This document shows, one piece after another, positions 60,650-64,000 of a DNA stretch of 64,000 bases. This DNA is from Cellulophaga sp. RHA19 (GTDB taxonomy: Bacteria > Bacteroidota > Bacteroidia > Flavobacteriales > Flavobacteriaceae). Location of the stretch: positions 2,797,001 through 2,861,000 of the forward strand of contig NZ_PHUL01000001.1 of the NCBI RefSeq assembly GCF_002813425.1, given 5' to 3'. Every line of letters begins with the position of its first letter. Position 1 is the stretch's first letter. A program made the translations under genes and the position numbers. The notes beneath the pieces were generated by a model that did no database searches, was not told the DNA's origin, and worked only from the letters and a program-made list of their open reading frames with translations.

Positions 60650-63151
60650 ATGAAACATACATATCACATACACGGAATGACGTGCAACGGTTGTCGTACT
60701 CATGTAGAAGAAACACTTTCTAAAGTGGAAGGTGTTTCAAAAGCAACAGTCAATTTAGAAAAGGCAGAAGCTACAATCGAAATGGAATTGCATATTCCTA
60801 TAGAAACATTTCAAGAAGCCTTAAAAAATGATGGTGGGAGATACAGTATTCATAAACAAGGTGAACATCATCACCATTTAGAAGATAAAACAGAAAAAAC
60901 ATCAAAAGGCAAAGGCACAGGTACATTTTATTGCCCAATGCATTGCGAAGGTGATAAAACCTACGATAAATCAGGCGATTGTCCTGTTTGCGGAATGGAT
61001 TTGGTTGAAGAACAAAATCTATCGACAGCTTCAACAGAACAATGGACGTGTCCAATGCATCCAGAAATCGTAAAAGATGAACCAGGTTCGTGTCCTATTT
61101 GCGGTATGGATTTAGTACCAATGCAACCAGATGTTTCAGCAGAAGAAAAGACCTATAAAAAATTATTGAAGAAGTTTTGGATAGCAACTGCATTCACATT
61201 ACCAATATTCTTAATGGCTATGAGCGAAATGCTCAATAACAATCCATTGTACGATATAATGGAACAGAAATATTGGAATTGGATTCAGTTTGCATTATCT
61301 ATTCCAGTTGTATTTTATGCGACTTGGATGTTCTTTGAGCGTGCTTATAGAAGTATAAAAACGTGGAATCTCAATATGTTCACACTTATTGGAATCGGTG
61401 CAGGTGTGGCTTGGTTATTTAGTGTGTTTGGGATGTTATTTCCAGATGTGTTTCCAGCACAGTTTAAAACTGAATCAGGTGCAGTACACGTCTATTTTGA
61501 AGCAGCAACGGTTATTCTAACCTTGGTGCTTTTAGGACAGTTGTTAGAAGCGCGAGCACACAGTAAAACCAATTCCGCAGTAAAAGAGTTACTAAAGTTA
61601 ACACCTAATAAAGCCATAAAAATAATTGATGATGAAGAAATTGAAGTCAGTATAGATAAGATAGAATTAAATGATATTCTAAAAGTAAAACCAGGTGATA
61701 AAATTCCTGTAGATGGTGTAATAACAGAAGGAGAAACAACCATTGATGAATCTATGATAACAGGAGAACCTATTCCTGTAAATAAATCACAAGACGATAA
61801 AGTAAGTAGCGGAACCATTAATGGGAATCAATCATTCTTGATGAAAGCGGAAAAAGTAGGAAGTGATACCTTACTCTCACAAATCATACATATGGTTAAT
61901 GATGCCAGTAGAAGTCGCGCACCTATTCAGAATTTAGCAGATAAGGTATCAGGTTATTTTGTGCCAGTTGTAGTTCTTATTTCTATTATCACATTTATGG
62001 TTTGGGCAATTTGGGGACCAGAACCTGTTTATGTATATGCGTTTGTGAATGCAATTGCAGTTTTAATCATTGCGTGTCCTTGTGCTTTAGGTTTAGCAAC
62101 ACCTATGTCTGTAATGGTTGGTGTGGGTAAAGGTGCTCAAAATGGTGTATTAATTAAAAATGCCGAAGCTCTCGAAAAAATGGATAAGGTAAATACACTT
62201 ATAGTTGATAAAACAGGAACTATTACAGAAGGAAAACCAACGGTAGAAACAGTAGGTGCTTTTAGTGATACTTTAAACAAAAATGAACTACTTCAATACA
62301 TTGTTTCATTAAATGCCAATAGTGAACATCCTTTGGCAGAAGCGACAGTTAAATATGGAAAGGAACATAACGCTGAAAGAATAAAATCTAAAAACTTTAG
62401 TGCTGTCACAGGAAAAGGTGTTGAAGCTATAATAAATGATAAAAAAGTGGCTTTAGGGAATCCTAAAATGATGGAATATGCCAAAGCAGATATTACTTCT
62501 ACAATGAAAGACGAAGCTAAATCTTACCAAAAACAGGGTAAAACAGTTTCTTATTTGTCATTAGATGAAACCGTTGTTGGGTATGTAGTTATAGGCGATA
62601 TAATAAAAGAAACAAGTGCCAAAGCGATTAAAGTACTTCAAGATAAAGGTATTGATGTAATAATGCTAACAGGCGATAATCACGATACAGCACAAGCAGT
62701 AGCATCAGAGCTTAATCTTGCAGATTTTAAAGCCAGTATGTTACCAGAAGATAAACTCAAAGAAGTAGAGAAACTGCAAGAAAATGGAAAAGTGGTTGCT
62801 ATGGCAGGTGATGGTATTAATGATGCACCAGCATTGGCAAAAAGTGATGTAGGTATTGCAATGGGAACAGGAACAGATGTAGCGATAGAAAGTGCAATGA
62901 TAACCCTGGTAAAAGGTGATTTACACGGCATAGTAAAGGCTAAAAATTTAAGTCATTCCGTAATGAAGAACATAAAGCAAAATCTATTTTTTGCACTTAT
63001 TTATAACACATTAGGAGTACCTATTGCAGCAGGCGTATTATTCCCATTTTTTGGCATTTTATTGTCGCCAATGATAGCAGCATTAGCAATGAGTTTTAGT
63101 TCTGTTTCGGTAATAGCAAATGCTTTAAGATTAAGAACAATTAAAATTTAA
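60650..63151 (+). CDS. copA: Copper-type P-type ATPase CopA with HMA and two CPMH metal-binding domains
   Basis: 833 residues. N-terminal HMA (GMTCNGCRTHVEE, Cys13 and Cys16), a His linker, then two heavy-metal-binding domains of the YHS-like type: YCPMHCEG...CPVCGMDL (~93-121) and WTCPMHPEIV...CPICGMDLVPM (~132-160). The ATPase core has CPC in IIACPCALGLATPMSVMVGVGKGAQNGVLIKNAE (Cu type), DKTGTITEG, HPLAEA, GDGINDAPALAKSDVGIAMGTGTDVAIESA. It exports Cu(I)/Ag(I) from the cytoplasm. It starts two bases after the TolC gene; the same CPMH domain recurs in the adaptor at 63643. Confidence 0.94.
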   Translation: MKHTYHIHGMTCNGCRTHVEETLSKVEGVSKATVNLEKAEATIEMELHIPIETFQEALKNDGGRYSIHKQGEHHHHLEDKTEKTSKGKGTGTFYCPMHCEGDKTYDKSGDCPVCGMDLVEEQNLSTASTEQWTCPMHPEIVKDEPGSCPICGMDLVPMQPDVSAEEKTYKKLLKKFWIATAFTLPIFLMAMSEMLNNNPLYDIMEQKYWNWIQFALSIPVVFYATWMFFERAYRSIKTWNLNMFTLIGIGAGVAWLFSVFGMLFPDVFPAQFKTESGAVHVYFEAATVILTLVLLGQLLEARAHSKTNSAVKELLKLTPNKAIKIIDDEEIEVSIDKIELNDILKVKPGDKIPVDGVITEGETTIDESMITGEPIPVNKSQDDKVSSGTINGNQSFLMKAEKVGSDTLLSQIIHMVNDASRSRAPIQNLADKVSGYFVPVVVLISIITFMVWAIWGPEPVYVYAFVNAIAVLIIACPCALGLATPMSVMVGVGKGAQNGVLIKNAEALEKMDKVNTLIVDKTGTITEGKPTVETVGAFSDTLNKNELLQYIVSLNANSEHPLAEATVKYGKEHNAERIKSKNFSAVTGKGVEAIINDKKVALGNPKMMEYAKADITSTMKDEAKSYQKQGKTVSYLSLDETVVGYVVIGDIIKETSAKAIKVLQDKGIDVIMLTGDNHDTAQAVASELNLADFKASMLPEDKLKEVEKLQENGKVVAMAGDGINDAPALAKSDVGIAMGTGTDVAIESAMITLVKGDLHGIVKAKNLSHSVMKNIKQNLFFALIYNTLGVPIAAGVLFPFFGILLSPMIAALAMSFSSVSVIANALRLRTIKI

Positions 63152-63170
63152 CTATAAAATCAAACTAATT

Positions 63171-63653
63171 ATGGAAAATTCAAAAGAACACACAAACAAA
63201 GGAAACTATAAAACATTTTTTTTAATGTTAGGGTTATCATTTATAGCTATGTATATAACAATGTACTTAAATACATATTCCATAGACCACGTATGGTTTA
63301 GCTTAACACGTTTCTATATGACGTGTTTGGGTATTTCAACAATGGCTGTCATAATGTGGTTTTTTATGCGAAAAATGTATAACGACAAAAAAAAGAATAT
63401 AGCAATACTTGCAGGTAGTTTTATTCTCTTTGTAAGTGCATTAGGATTAGTAAGAACACAAGCACCAATTATTGGTGATGTCCTTTGGATGAAAGCAATG
63501 ATACCGCACCATTCCATCGCAATATTAACAAGTGAAAGAGCGGATATAAAAGACCCAGAAGTTAAAAAATTAGCAGATGATATAATAAAAGCACAAAAGA
63601 AGGAAATAGAAGAAATGAAAGCAATGATAAAACGATTAGAAAATGAAAAATAA
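63171..63653 (+). CDS. DUF305 family membrane protein
   Basis: 160 residues. Three membrane helices (~14-33, 45-65, 75-95), then the DUF305 core: DVLWMKAMIPHHSIAILTSERADIKDPEVKKLADDIIKAQKKEIEEMKAMI. The MIPHH and the Met residues around it are the likely metal ligands. DUF305 proteins are often found with copper and silver resistance genes, and a periplasmic copper-binding role has been suggested. Its last 11 bases overlap the start of the next gene. Confidence 0.88.
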   Translation: MENSKEHTNKGNYKTFFLMLGLSFIAMYITMYLNTYSIDHVWFSLTRFYMTCLGISTMAVIMWFFMRKMYNDKKKNIAILAGSFILFVSALGLVRTQAPIIGDVLWMKAMIPHHSIAILTSERADIKDPEVKKLADDIIKAQKKEIEEMKAMIKRLENEK

Positions 63654-64000
63654 TAAAATAGTGATATATATAGGCTTAGTTACTATAGGTCTATTGTTGG
63701 GGTGGTTACTTTTTAGTGGTTCATCAAACGAACAGACAGAACATAATCACGACGAGCTTGCAGAAACCAATCAAATGTGGACGTGTTCTATGCATCCACA
63801 AATTATGCAACCAGAACCAGGTGATTGTCCTATTTGTGGGATGGACTTAATTCCTGCCGAAAATGGAAGTGATGGTCTGTTAGCAGACCAATTCAAGTTA
63901 ACCGAAAATGCGATGGCTTTAGCCAATATTCAAACAACTGTTGTAGGTAAAGGAAATGTTGATGGCAACACCCTTAAATTATCTGGTAAAATTGCTGAAA
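63643..64000 (+). CDS. CusB-type RND adaptor with CPMH domain, 5' part
   Basis: ATG at 63643; the window ends after 119 codons. N-terminal membrane anchor (IVIYIGLVTIGLLLGWLLF), a His-containing linker, then a heavy-metal-binding domain (MWTCSMHPQIM...CPICGMDLIPA) matching those in CopA, and the start of the adaptor body (FKLTENAMALANIQTTVVGKG ... LKLSGKIAE). It belongs to the Cu/Ag pump at 55705. The 11-base overlap with the DUF305 gene indicates coupled translation. Confidence 0.9.
   Translation, partial: MKNNKIVIYIGLVTIGLLLGWLLFSGSSNEQTEHNHDELAETNQMWTCSMHPQIMQPEPGDCPICGMDLIPAENGSDGLLADQFKLTENAMALANIQTTVVGKGNVDGNTLKLSGKIAE

Overview
The window looks like the chromosome of a marine, alga-associated member of the Flavobacteriaceae (Bacteroidota). 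The basis is low-GC, TTA-rich coding sequence, Bacteroidota-type promoter boxes (TAnnTTTG) close to start codons, a short primary sigma factor, a GH16 glycanase with a type IX secretion sorting domain, and many lipoproteins with Bacteroidota lipoboxes. No rRNA, tRNA, CRISPR array or complete insertion sequence was seen.

Core part (1-32.9 kb): the end of a histidine operon (hisF, hisIE); a two-component pair; a duplicated-domain lipoprotein; small membrane proteins; a TruA-like pseudouridine synthase; the cysteine pair cysE-cysM; several conserved flavobacterial genes (DUF2461, DUF72, thioesterase). At 10.95-19.96 kb lies a tight same-strand cluster: a kinase-like protein that lacks the usual phospho-accepting His but carries receiver and HPt domains, a lone receiver, a membrane HEAT protein, a processive family-2 glycosyltransferase, a membrane sulfatase-fold/TPR protein with altered metal ligands, and a TPR plus beta-barrel (YaiO-type) protein. 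I read this as a synthase-dependent exopolysaccharide export machine with its own phosphorelay. Just after it are two tiny paralogous proteins (about 31 residues) sharing an LNEIL motif. Then come rpoD, DUF6155, an SF2 helicase, a GT4 enzyme, menB, a one-lobe DEAD-like protein, a PhoD-like phosphatase, a beta-helix protein, and a divergent pair: radical-SAM DNA repair genes facing a LexA-like regulator across a 25-bp near-palindrome.

Accessory part (32.9-44.2 kb): two lipoprotein genes flanked by short inverted repeats (cassette-like), a 50-residue YqaE/Pmp3 protein, the GH16 enzyme, a 1237-residue YobI/KAP-like NTPase with two membrane helices between Walker A and B, a small XRE regulator with direct-repeat arrays upstream, a transposase-like remnant, a small membrane protein, and a zinc-ribbon protein ending in a HEPN-like RX4H segment. 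The last one abuts the truncated 3' end of a VOC (glyoxalase-fold) gene. This is a plausible defence or toxin island, but function is inferred only.

Metal-resistance island (44.2-64 kb, cut by the window end): a CusRS-like two-component system, then two parallel modules. Module 1 (divalent Zn/Co/Cd type): a small HYC_CC_PP-like protein, a CzcA pump fused to a TolC-like domain, a CzcB adaptor, a Fur-family regulator, DUF3703 and a Zn/Cd/Pb P-type ATPase. Module 2 (Cu/Ag type): HYC_CC_PP protein, CusA, TolC, CopA with two CPMH-type metal-binding domains, DUF305 and a CusB adaptor with the same metal-binding domain.
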